Assembly: GCA_029449235.1 (NCBI GenBank)
Contig: JANATG010000008.1
Location: 1,984,001 to 2,048,000 of the forward strand
Length of the DNA stretch: 64,000 bases
Origin: Linnemannia schmuckeri
Taxonomy: Eukaryota; Mortierellomycota; Mortierellomycetes; Mortierellales; Mortierellaceae
Direction of reading: 5' to 3'
Under the pieces are notes generated by a model. That model did no database searches. It was not told the DNA's origin and saw nothing but the letters and a program-made list of their open reading frames with translations. How positions within the stretch are numbered: the stretch's first letter is position 1; every line of letters starts with the position of its first letter. Below are positions 1 to 8,748 of the stretch, in pieces. Made by a program: the position numbers and the translations under genes.

Positions 1-1024
1 TTTGCACATTCTTGGTCTCGACAAAAGGTAAAAAAAGAAAAAGATGGAAAAAAAGACAATTCTCCTTCTCCTCCACCTCCCACACGTGGACATGTGACCT
101 TTGCGCCCATGGAAAGCGCTTCCTACAAAGAAATGCGCCGGACAGACAGCGAGCAACAGGATGATGTCTTTCTCTTAGACTACTCTCTCTACCGTTTTCT
201 TCATTCACTTTCCACACACACACACATACATATACTCACACAAAAAAGAAAGAAAAGACGATGAGTCGCACATCAAAGAGCAACACACACCTATACACAT
301 TACCTGCCATGAATGAGCAGCACTTTGTTGTCCAAAACCCAGCCCTCAGGCAAATAAAGCCCGGTAGCGATGAAGTGGACGACAACTAAGCACAGAAGCT
401 TTTGGCAAAAACATACAAAAATTATGCTCTTTTGGATACGTCGTCTTTGGACGGCCTTAGCCCTTTGCCTTATCCTCTTTTTCCCTTCTTTTTCCTTTTT
501 CTTTTTTTTTGACCCCTTCGGTCCCCTTTTTTTGTGTCTCCACTAAGAAGCGCAATCACTTGCATATGTAAAATGGAGGCGAGCATATCATCGTGGGTCT
601 ATTCGTTCGCTTTGTTTTACCCTTGATATCTTTTGCCCCTCGATAAAACTCTGAGCCATCGGGGAGAGTGTGTTTTGACAGGCCAAAGGTCATTTGTCCT
701 CTTTTTCTTCTTTACCTAATGTGGGACAAAGAGCTGCGGGAATAACAGGCAGGAGAGCAGGGCAGTGGAATGAATGAGCGAGAAAACGAATTGGATATAT
801 GGCTGGTATGCTTCGCCTTCGTAAATGGGCAACAGTCACACGGTGATGCACTACTTTACACCTCATCAAACCATCAAATGAGGAACCCCCTCTTGAAGTC
901 CTTCCTTCCTTCCTTCTTCACTCCATTCCCCTCCGCCTTTCCTTTCGTTCATACCCTAATCGTCCCTTTCACCTTTCTCCCACTCTCTCTCTCCTCCTTG
1001 GCAAACTTCAGGCTGCTGATAAAC
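1..1024. other. Upstream region without a confident gene
   Basis: No complete gene is visible. The stretch is pyrimidine-rich on the plus strand (for example around 470-540 and 900-1010) and has a CA-rich microsatellite near 221-245. It probably contains the promoter and 5' leader of the gene that starts at 1025. A possible minus-strand exon at about 308-388, open and flanked by a TTAG acceptor and a GGTAATG donor, may belong to a gene leaving the window to the left, but I could not connect it to other exons. Confidence 0.5.
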
Positions 1025-3475
1025 ATGAATAACCCCGACCACTACCACCACCCCCAATACATCCCATCCTCCCCGAGTTACATCTCGGACGACTCGGAGG
1101 ACCCCTACGGAGAGTCTGAAACGGACGAGCTGCATCCTTCCTCAGACTCGGAGCTCGTCTCACACCCTTCCGACAACGAAGACATCCAATCATCCCAACT
1201 CCACGACAGTGGCGACGACACTGATGATGATGGTGACGACGACGGCAACGGACTCCTCGGCGAACGGGACGGCTTCCAATTTGTCGGCCATTCGGATCTG
1301 GATGCTCTGGCTCGTCCTCGCAGTGCTCTGTCTCATTACTCGGACCACGACCCTCTCGCCAATGACATGAAGTTTGTCTACCCGTCCATGGCTCTGTCGC
1401 AAGAGTGCGATAGGGACAGGGACAGGCGGGCGTCTTTGCCACCGGTGGACAGCAGCAGTGTTCAGGAACTGGCCGCGGCCTCATCGACCGCAACGCTGAC
1501 TGCTGCGAGTGCAATAATTGGGACTGCAAACGCAAATGAAATGGAGCAACCTGATTCGCACGACCCCTCAGCACATGACATTCCAGCGACTTTAGATTCG
1601 AGCCTGGAGACCATCTCGGGTCAACAGTACCAACAGCAGCAACAGCTCTCATCTAAGCTCAGCGACAACAACGACCATAACCTGCATCAGCACAATATCT
1701 ACAATGAAGGCCAGGGGAACGATGGCACCAACAGTTACAACAACAACAGCGCACACGACAGCAATATCAGTAGCGAGAGCGAGAATGAGCTTGAAACCTA
1801 TGCTCCTTCTCCTTCACGCACATCAAGAACCGTCCACACTATATCTACCCCAGATGAGACCACCCTCAGCTCACCCTCAGTTATCCCTCTTGTCGACCAT
1901 GACCACACGCTGATTGCCTCCGTCACAGACCAAGATCCTTCTGGCGGCGGTAACGAACCCTCGGACCACACCAAGGCCGTTCCCCAGGACCATTCATCCA
2001 TCAAGAGTCAGATTGGCCATCTCCCTCAGCCATCAAAGGGAACACCATCACCAACCCTAACGGCGGTTTCGAATGCACCTTCTCCAGAACGCAACTATAT
2101 TATGACCTTGGCAACTTTTACTAGACTGGCTGGTCTTTTTTCACTCGTCCTTGTAGGAGGCTTCTTAGCTATGGAGTTCTATTACCGTTCGCTCCAGCCT
2201 GCCCATGTTGCTCTCTCTGCGGCTGGAGTTACATATGCAGACGATCATCGGTTGGCTGTGGTGAACCTCGATGTTTACTCTTCAAGGCTTCGGCAGGAAA
2301 AGCATCTTCACCGCTCGCCTGGATTCCACGTCCGTGTCCTGAACGACAACAACCTCTGGAGCCTTCAAGATGCGCCTGCTCAGCCTCTGTACCTCTTTGC
2401 GGATCCCTTTGTTGTGTGCCCAGATGGAGGATCGTGTCAAGTCTACGTTGCTTCCCTCCAGAAGCGCAACAAGCGAAACTCTTCGCCTTGGCTTTGTCAC
2501 GACACCGGGTACTATGTCCACATTTGGTTTGCGAACGGCACTCGAGTCCCACTGTCACCAACCGAAATCTTTACAACGCGAGGCAAGAGCGACCGGAAAC
2601 CCCTCGCTTGCCTGTCCCCGGCAACTTTTATTGGCTCTCACAGTGACAAGGACTCTTCCAGACAAGAAGACGATGGCGAGGACGACTACCTTGCATACTG
2701 GAAGGAGCGGTGGCAGCAGATGTCGGGTGCTGTCTCGAGTCGATTCTCCAACAAGTCTCAGATCGCCGCTTACTGGAGACCATTCCAACCAGTCGTCACT
2801 CGGGCGAAGGCCATGGCACATGCGATTGTAATCTACTACAAACAGTCGACAGATAGGATGATGCATTTGTTGCTTGAGCTGAAAGACCGCTTGCCCAAGG
2901 TTAACATCATGACCAGCAGACGTTCCAACTCGTCTCTCAACCAGGCTCGATCCAATGCCAAGGAGTTTCAAGCGAGGATGATTTCCAAGATGCATGAGCT
3001 GGGCGAGCGGATTCCGCTGCTGCGGCCCAAAGAGGAGAGGGTTCGAAGGCAGGCCAAGATTCCGATGGATGAAGAGGCACGGGCATTCAAGAAGGTCGTA
3101 GAGGAACAACTTGACAGCATTACTGCCGACAAGATCTTGCATTTGGCCGACGATGTTATTTGGATGGCAGAGGCCAGCCTCGACGCTATTCTCGATACAG
3201 AAGCCGTCAAGGACTTGAAAAAGACAATCCATGCGGACAAAATTAAGCGTGCGACGAAGCGAGTGATCCTGAAGACGGAGGAGCAATTGGACGCGCTTCT
3301 TCACTCGGAGTTAGTACGCCAAGTCAATCGCGATCTGCAGCATCTGGTGGACGATTTCAAGGCAACACCTATAGGAGGCAAGATTATCCAGGAGGCGCAG
3401 GACATACAGTCGGATGCGAAGCGGTACTTTCGCAGTCTGCAGCGAAAGTTTCGTTTGATTCGTCTGGAACGATAA
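1025..3475 (+). CDS. Single-pass membrane protein, unrecognised family
   Basis: Intronless 816-aa frame. I start it at ATG 1025 (MNNPDHYHHP) rather than the in-frame ATG at 770. The 85 codons between them are a pyrimidine-rich leader encoding a low-complexity S/F/P/L stretch, and the sequence beginning at 1025 looks like ordinary protein. Residues 1-350 are disordered and acidic with Ser, Asp, Gln and Asn runs. One hydrophobic segment near residues 362-385 (LATFTRLAGLFSLVLVGGF) is the only clear membrane span. A compact domain with four Cys and aromatic residues follows (about 395-535). The last 180 residues are charged amphipathic helices (repeated ADKI, LKK and EEQLD patterns). The likely topology is a cytosolic acidic N-tail and a C-terminal part on the other side of the membrane. 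I do not recognise the family and assign no function. The 3' flank is a long pyrimidine tract. Confidence 0.75.
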   Translation: MNNPDHYHHPQYIPSSPSYISDDSEDPYGESETDELHPSSDSELVSHPSDNEDIQSSQLHDSGDDTDDDGDDDGNGLLGERDGFQFVGHSDLDALARPRSALSHYSDHDPLANDMKFVYPSMALSQECDRDRDRRASLPPVDSSSVQELAAASSTATLTAASAIIGTANANEMEQPDSHDPSAHDIPATLDSSLETISGQQYQQQQQLSSKLSDNNDHNLHQHNIYNEGQGNDGTNSYNNNSAHDSNISSESENELETYAPSPSRTSRTVHTISTPDETTLSSPSVIPLVDHDHTLIASVTDQDPSGGGNEPSDHTKAVPQDHSSIKSQIGHLPQPSKGTPSPTLTAVSNAPSPERNYIMTLATFTRLAGLFSLVLVGGFLAMEFYYRSLQPAHVALSAAGVTYADDHRLAVVNLDVYSSRLRQEKHLHRSPGFHVRVLNDNNLWSLQDAPAQPLYLFADPFVVCPDGGSCQVYVASLQKRNKRNSSPWLCHDTGYYVHIWFANGTRVPLSPTEIFTTRGKSDRKPLACLSPATFIGSHSDKDSSRQEDDGEDDYLAYWKERWQQMSGAVSSRFSNKSQIAAYWRPFQPVVTRAKAMAHAIVIYYKQSTDRMMHLLLELKDRLPKVNIMTSRRSNSSLNQARSNAKEFQARMISKMHELGERIPLLRPKEERVRRQAKIPMDEEARAFKKVVEEQLDSITADKILHLADDVIWMAEASLDAILDTEAVKDLKKTIHADKIKRATKRVILKTEEQLDALLHSELVRQVNRDLQHLVDDFKATPIGGKIIQEAQDIQSDAKRYFRSLQRKFRLIRLER

Positions 3476-3796
3476 AATGTATCTTTCATGACCAGTACAC
3501 GCATAACTGCCGTCACTTGCACGCCTTCCCACTTTCTCTATCCCGTTGTATCTTGTTTTCTTTCTATCCTGCCCTGCCTCTGGTTTTTTTCTTTTTTATA
3601 TTTCTTTTCTTTTTTACATTTCTTTTCTTTTTTACATCTCCTTTCTTCCTTGTCTTTCTACTCTTTTTTCCATTTCCATTTGTTTCCTTTGCTTTCCTGT
3701 CGCTTTAGTATCCTTCTGTATGTACTTTCCTCCCTGGCTCCCTTGTTCCTTTTCTCTTCCTTTCGTTGTTAGCATCATTCAAATACAAGCTCGCGA

Positions 3797-3828
<32 letters not shown>

Positions 3829-3951
3829 GCGCGGTCACCTCAACACAATATTCTTTTTCAGGCAACGACATAAAACCTCTTTTCGCCTATTTCTCAAAGT
3901 TCACTTTTTTCTTTTCTCTTCCTTCTAACATCAAAACATCCTTCCTCAGCC
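3476..3951. other. Intergenic pyrimidine-rich spacer with poly-A tract
   Basis: From 3540 to 3770 the plus strand is almost pure T/C with repeats of the type CTTTTTTACATTTCTTTT. A run of 27 A follows at 3802-3828. The OMA1 leader starts after it. No gene is seen. Confidence 0.7.
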
Positions 3952-5848
3952 ATGACAGCCAACACATTAGCAAGAGCAGGATCCACCTTCACGAAAATCT
4001 TGCGCAACGGAGCAATGAGATCCTCCCTTACAGGAACTACTGTCCATTCGATGCATTCAACAACCACAACGACGACAGCATCTGTTACTGCCACTGCTTG
4101 TTCGCGTGGGTTCCACTCGACACTTCCAGGGCGCAATAAGCCTTCCTCTAGCTGGGGTGATCTTATCCCTCAACCTCAAAGGCCTTCTTCAGATATTAAT
4201 AATCCGCTCAGCAAGATCTTGACACGCTCTTCACCACAATACAAGCGGTTCGGACAGAACAGCAGTGGTAGTGGTAGTGGTGGCCGTAGAAGTGGAAGAG
4301 GGGTGCCGATTTTTTATGATCGACGGTACCAAATCGTGGGGAGTGTTGTCGCCGTCGGAGCTGGAGGGTATTACGTATTGCATCTTGAAACGTAAGTGAA
4401 GTTGGCGGCACTATCGTTTTCTTTGGTTTCTTTTTGGGAGGGTTAAATGGCTGCAGAAATGACTAGTGATATGACGCATTTATTTCCTTACTAATAATAA
4501 GTCTGTTGTTGTTTTTGCGAATTGTATGTAGGGTGCCGATGACGGGACGCACACGGTTTATGGATGTGTCGCTCAAGCAGGAGGAGTCTATGGCCAAGGA
4601 GGCCTATAAACAAGTCATGCGCCAGGTATATATTTTGCACCATGATGCATAGTTCACGACTGTTCCTTAACTTCTATTTCCTGATCTTTGTTTTCCTAAC
4701 ATGTATCATTTTTTCAAATGCGCTTTTAGTATCAGAACCAGATGTTGCCTGACAACCACGCGTACACGCTTTACGTGAAACGAGTCGCTGCAAGGATTAT
4801 CAAGGCCGCAGGCATGGAAAGTATGTCTCTCGTCATCATGAGGTTGCAGATTTTACTTGACGAATAATATTAGAGTGCGAGAGTAATGAACGTGTCCGAA
4901 GCTGATTATCGGAAGCTGACATAATGTTGTTTTATTATGTGCTTAGACCTGGATTGGGAGTTCCATGTGATTAATAGCAACGAGAAGAACGCGTTTGTCT
5001 TGCCAGGAGGAAAAGTCTTTGTCTTCACAGGGTAAGGCAGTTAATGCGCCTGTTCATACTTTGACGGACAGGACTTGGGAACGACTCCCAGCAGAATGTT
5101 TTTTGTACTTTGAAAAGGCCTTGAGGAGCTCTGATTATTACATTTTCCTCACGCCCTGCCTTACGCTAACAACAAACTACTTTTGTTTTATCATTGTGAC
5201 AGGATCCTCCCGATCGCAGAGAACGAGAATGGACTGGCAACGGTATTGGGCCACGAGATTGCCCATCAGTTGGCCCGTCACTCTGCCGAAAAACTCAGTT
5301 TTACAAAAGTCGCTCTCTTCCTCGGTCTCATGTTCTCCGTCATTTTTGATCCCTCTTACTCTGTCCAGCGTATCGTCATGGATCTCGGCATGATGGTAAA
5401 AGATGTTGTCATTCTCTTTCGACCATTTTTGATACCTTTTTTTAACGGAAAATTGCTAGGTATGTAAGATAATTAATCAATTCTTTTTCTCCCCTTGTCA
5501 TCTTTTCTTTTCTCTTCTTTCTTGTGTTTTCTTTTCGCACTTTTGCGCTTGGTTATGTAGCTTCCATTTAGCAGAAAGTGCGAGACAGAGGCGGACAAGA
5601 TTGGATTACAGCTAATGGCACAAGCATGTTTTGACCCACGAGAGAGCACACGGATGTGGACACGCATGTCCAATACCGAAAGGGGACTCTCGCTCGCGTT
5701 TCTGAACACCCACCCCGCTAGCAAGGATCGTGTCTCGAATCTGGAGAAATGGATGCCAGAAGCCATGGACACCTGGAACAAATCCGATTGTGCTACCACG
5801 AATGCGTATGCGGATATGTTTAACAAGTCCAAGCTTGCCTACTGGTGA
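3952..5848 (+). CDS. OMA1: Mitochondrial inner-membrane metalloprotease OMA1
   Basis: Six exons, 3952-4391, 4532-4625, 4730-4820, 4947-5031, 5203-5395 and 5561-5848, join in phase to 396 aa. OMA1 is the M48-family stress protease of the inner mitochondrial membrane; it cleaves OPA1 in animals and takes part in inner-membrane quality control in yeast. Residues 1-110 are basic and Ser/Thr-rich with no acidic patches, as in a mitochondrial presequence. A glycine-rich hydrophobic segment precedes the conserved VPMTGRTRF motif. The zinc site is HEIAH at residues 254-258, with the third ligand in CETEAD (E309). FTGILPIAENENG is a family hallmark. The donor at 5396 (GTAAAA, phase 0) was preferred over the better-looking GTATGT at 5460, because only the former keeps the downstream LPFSRKCETEADKIG frame. 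Length is close to yeast Oma1 (345 aa). Confidence 0.93.
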
Positions 5849-6003
5849 ACATCCACTATGTTTCTAGACACAGTCCGAACATGCATTAAACAACCCTTTT
5901 TAGATATTTACGCTTATTGTTTTTATTTGAAAAGAATATAATTATGTTATTGGGTACAAAAAACAGAAAAGAGTAAAATGTAGGAGGACCAAACGAAAAA
6001 GTC

Positions 6004-8610
6004 CTAACAGGTCTCGACTTCGAGCTCAAAGTCATCGATCTGTGCAAAATATCGGATCCGCTCCTCTTGAGCCGCCCGCTGCTCCTCCGTCCATTGACTC
6101 TCGTCCTCTCCTTCCTTCTTCTCCGCCACCATCGCCTTCTTGGACTTGGATCCTGATGAAGAAGCAGCTGCAGTAGGAGTAGCAGTAGCAGTAGACGCTG
6201 AGGGCTTCTGAGGTCGATGGCGCTTCGAGGCGGGTTGTACTGTTGCTGTCGATGCGGGGGCCTGTCGCTTATGACTGCTAGATTGTGCTATTACTTTTGT
6301 CGCATGTGTTGGTGTTGCTTTTGTCGTTTTTGTGGTAGTGGTAGCAGGTTTCTTTCCTGTTGCTGCTGCTGCTGCTGCTGTTGCTGTTGATGTCTTGGCC
6401 GTACTGGTTGTGCTGGCCGAGGCCGTAGTAGGCCGTGTATGGCGGCGCCGCACAAGAACCTCCTCTTCTTCCTCTTCTTCCTCCTCCTCCTCATCCGTAG
6501 AGAGATCACTCTCAACCTCAAAAACATTGTCCCCGCCCTTCGACTTTAGCTGCTTTGAATTCCTGTGAGCAGCAGTAGTCGTGGCGAGCAACTTCCTGGG
6601 TCGAGGAAGCATCGCCGCCAAGAGCTCGGTAGCCATAAACTTCTTGGGCTTTTTGCTGCTCCTCGTCCTTTGACCAGTCTCTGAGGACTCAAATGTCGAC
6701 GGCATTCCGGCTTCGGGCTTCTTGGTCGGTGTGGTCTCGAGGACAATAGGCGACAAGTTATCCGAATCGACCGAGTGACGGAAATTGTTCAAAGGTGATG
6801 ATCGGTTTACGACAGACTTCCGTGGTGGTGTGGATGGTGCCGAGGAAAGGAGGTCGTTCAGTTCCAGGGTATTGTTCCGAGCTCCGTTTGTCGCTGCTTC
6901 TGTGGTTGTTGTCGGTGCTGTTAAGGTCACCGTGGATACCGGAGGGATTTCCTCCACAGCTGGCGCAACCTTCGTCTGGGATCGTCCATACATCCGGGAG
7001 ATGCGACGATTAGATCTCACAACATCCTTGTCTTTGGGCGAAGCAACGTCCTCGACTGGGGACATGGATTCCCCAGCGGCAGTAGCAACATTGGCGGGCT
7101 CTGGTCTCGCTGACGCCGACGTCGACGCCGATGACTCACCAGTCTTCTCGAATCCTGTGAGGTCGTTCAGGCTCAAACGGATCGCCTTCTCGACGTCAGC
7201 AGTCTCAGCCGCAGTGGATTCCGCCACCAAAGGGAGCGAGCTGTCAATGGCCATCGTGTCGACCTGCTCATCCAAGCCGAGACCACGCACTGCAGTCTTT
7301 CCCTTGTCACTACTGCTCTGACCAGCTCCACCTCTCCTCCGTGCGGCAGCTCTATCCATGACAACCTTCTCCAGCCCTTCGTTTCCACCGCTGCTAGTGC
7401 TGTTAGCGGCGGCGACGTCGATGTTGTTAGCGCGCATGTTACGCAGCGGGCTACGCAGCGGGCTACGCAGCGGGCTACGCAGCGGGCTACGCAGCGGGCT
7501 TCTGCTGCTCATGGCAGCATCACGTCGGTAAACTCGCTCATTGATGGCTGTAAGCCTGTGGCTGGGACGAGAACTCCATCGCCTGCTGAGCTTTCGTTCG
7601 GCCTTGAAGAATCCAAATGGGTCATCGTCTTCCTTATCCTCATCCACATCCATGTCCTGTCCAGTGGCATCCTTTCGAGGGGAAGTTGCGGCATGACTCG
7701 TCTCGAGGTCCGAAACCCTGAGATCAAGGACAGTACGAAGCCTAAAACCTGGAGCAGCTTCTGCAGTTTGGTCTGAATCAAAGTGCATCAACCACGGCGC
7801 GAACCCTGTTCCTGACTTGCTTTCTCCATTAATATAATCCTCGTCGTCGTCCAGCAGTTCAAACATGTCCATAGGTGGAGGTGGCGAGAGCGACAGTCTA
7901 GAAATCATATCTCCGACATCTTCCTGCCCCTTCTGCTCCTTTTCCGTATCTTGGGTTGCTGGTTCATCTCGGACAACAGGGGCTGCCAATGGCGATGAAT
8001 CCCCGAAATAGTCCTGGAGGGCCTGAAGCTCAGCGGTTCCAGTAGTAGCCGAAGTTGCTTTATGGGGGCTATTCAAAGGGTCCTGCAGGTCCATAACATC
8101 CATAGACCTTTCGGTATCTTTGACGGGCGCCGCGAACCGGGGCTTGTCGACAAAGTTGCTGTTATTGGTCCCGAAAGTCTCCCGACGAGGCATCTCCACC
8201 TCCGCGTCCGAATCTGAAGCCGCTCCTCCAGCAGCACCACCGTCCTTGTCCATCCTCCCACTCCTATTGTTGTTGTTTTTCATTCCAGGACGCGTTCCCC
8301 GTCTCCGAGTGGTCGCAGGTGTTTCTGCTGAGGCTTTTGACGTCGAGGATGAGGGCTGAGGGTGATTTGAGGACGAGGCCAAGTCGTTGTTGCTGTTTGT
8401 AATGGCCTCAGTGGTAATGTTGGTAGTGAGAGGGGTAGGGAAATTGTTCTCTTTGTCAGTGTCGACTTTGATGTCATCGGCAGCGACAGTGACAGCGGCG
8501 GTGCTGGAACGGGTTGACCGCAGAGTACGTGTGGAAGAGACCTTGTCAGAGGTCTCGGTGGAAGTGACGGTAGCTGCTGGACCTTTGCGTCGGTTCCTGC
8601 TTCCTGGCAT
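6004..8610 (-). CDS. Long disordered nuclear-type protein with sororin-like motifs
   Basis: Intronless 868-aa frame, Ser/Thr/Ala-rich and predicted by eye to be almost wholly disordered. Short motifs stand out. A KEN box lies at residues 53-55 (TDKENNFP). FGF is at 332-334 inside DPFGFFKAERK. Five tandem RSPL units sit near residues 370-390. RRISRMYGR is at 535-543. The acidic-hydrophobic C-terminus is WTEEQRAAQEERIRYFAQID followed by DFELEVETC (residues 840-868). Vertebrate sororin, the cohesin protector that antagonises WAPL through PDS5, is known for a KEN degron, an FGF motif, a YSR motif and a C-terminal F-x(3)-E-x-FDLLVE helix. The same elements appear here in a much longer protein (human sororin has 252 aa). 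The function is therefore inferred from motifs only. Glu-rich and Lys-rich runs near 690-730 and 750-835 suggest nuclear localisation. Its start lies 138 bp from the stop of the downstream subtilase gene. Confidence 0.75.
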   Translation of the reverse strand: MPGSRNRRKGPAATVTSTETSDKVSSTRTLRSTRSSTAAVTVAADDIKVDTDKENNFPTPLTTNITTEAITNSNNDLASSSNHPQPSSSTSKASAETPATTRRRGTRPGMKNNNNRSGRMDKDGGAAGGAASDSDAEVEMPRRETFGTNNSNFVDKPRFAAPVKDTERSMDVMDLQDPLNSPHKATSATTGTAELQALQDYFGDSSPLAAPVVRDEPATQDTEKEQKGQEDVGDMISRLSLSPPPPMDMFELLDDDEDYINGESKSGTGFAPWLMHFDSDQTAEAAPGFRLRTVLDLRVSDLETSHAATSPRKDATGQDMDVDEDKEDDDPFGFFKAERKLSRRWSSRPSHRLTAINERVYRRDAAMSSRSPLRSPLRSPLRSPLRSPLRNMRANNIDVAAANSTSSGGNEGLEKVVMDRAAARRRGGAGQSSSDKGKTAVRGLGLDEQVDTMAIDSSLPLVAESTAAETADVEKAIRLSLNDLTGFEKTGESSASTSASARPEPANVATAAGESMSPVEDVASPKDKDVVRSNRRISRMYGRSQTKVAPAVEEIPPVSTVTLTAPTTTTEAATNGARNNTLELNDLLSSAPSTPPRKSVVNRSSPLNNFRHSVDSDNLSPIVLETTPTKKPEAGMPSTFESSETGQRTRSSKKPKKFMATELLAAMLPRPRKLLATTTAAHRNSKQLKSKGGDNVFEVESDLSTDEEEEEEEEEEEVLVRRRHTRPTTASASTTSTAKTSTATAAAAAATGKKPATTTTKTTKATPTHATKVIAQSSSHKRQAPASTATVQPASKRHRPQKPSASTATATPTAAASSSGSKSKKAMVAEKKEGEDESQWTEEQRAAQEERIRYFAQIDDFELEVETC
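7441..7500 (-). repeat. Five perfect 12-bp tandem repeats coding RSPL
   Basis: The unit acgcagcgggct occurs five times without a mismatch. On the minus strand it encodes consecutive Arg-Ser-Pro-Leu units inside the sororin-like protein. Each unit contains a minimal Ser-Pro kinase site. Confidence 0.95.
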
Positions 8611-8748
8611 GGGTATGTGTTTGTGTTACAGTTGCTGTTGGAGAGTTGAGGGAGGTGTGATGAGGAAAACAAGTCAAGTGAACAGTTTTTCAAAGCTGGT
8701 GGCAAATGTCAAAGTGACGTCACGCGTTTTTTTAAAAAATTTGTCAAA

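Noticed and set aside
308..388. Minus-strand exon-like stretch between TTAG and GGTAATG reading ATGLYLPEGWVLDNKVLLIH
   Set aside because: It looks coding, but I could not join it in phase to a start or to further exons within the window, so no gene is claimed.
770..1024. In-frame upstream extension of the first gene
   Set aside because: The 85 extra codons are pyrimidine-rich leader with S/F/P/L bias; ATG 1025 is the better start.
1008..1652. Long minus-strand open frame opposite the first gene
   Set aside because: It mirrors the GAY/GAR-rich coding strand and has no recognisable domain; a shadow.
5396..5560. Alternative OMA1 donor GTATGT at 5460
   Set aside because: It would leave phase 1 and produce a stop in the last exon; the GTAAAA donor at 5396 keeps the conserved C-terminal frame.
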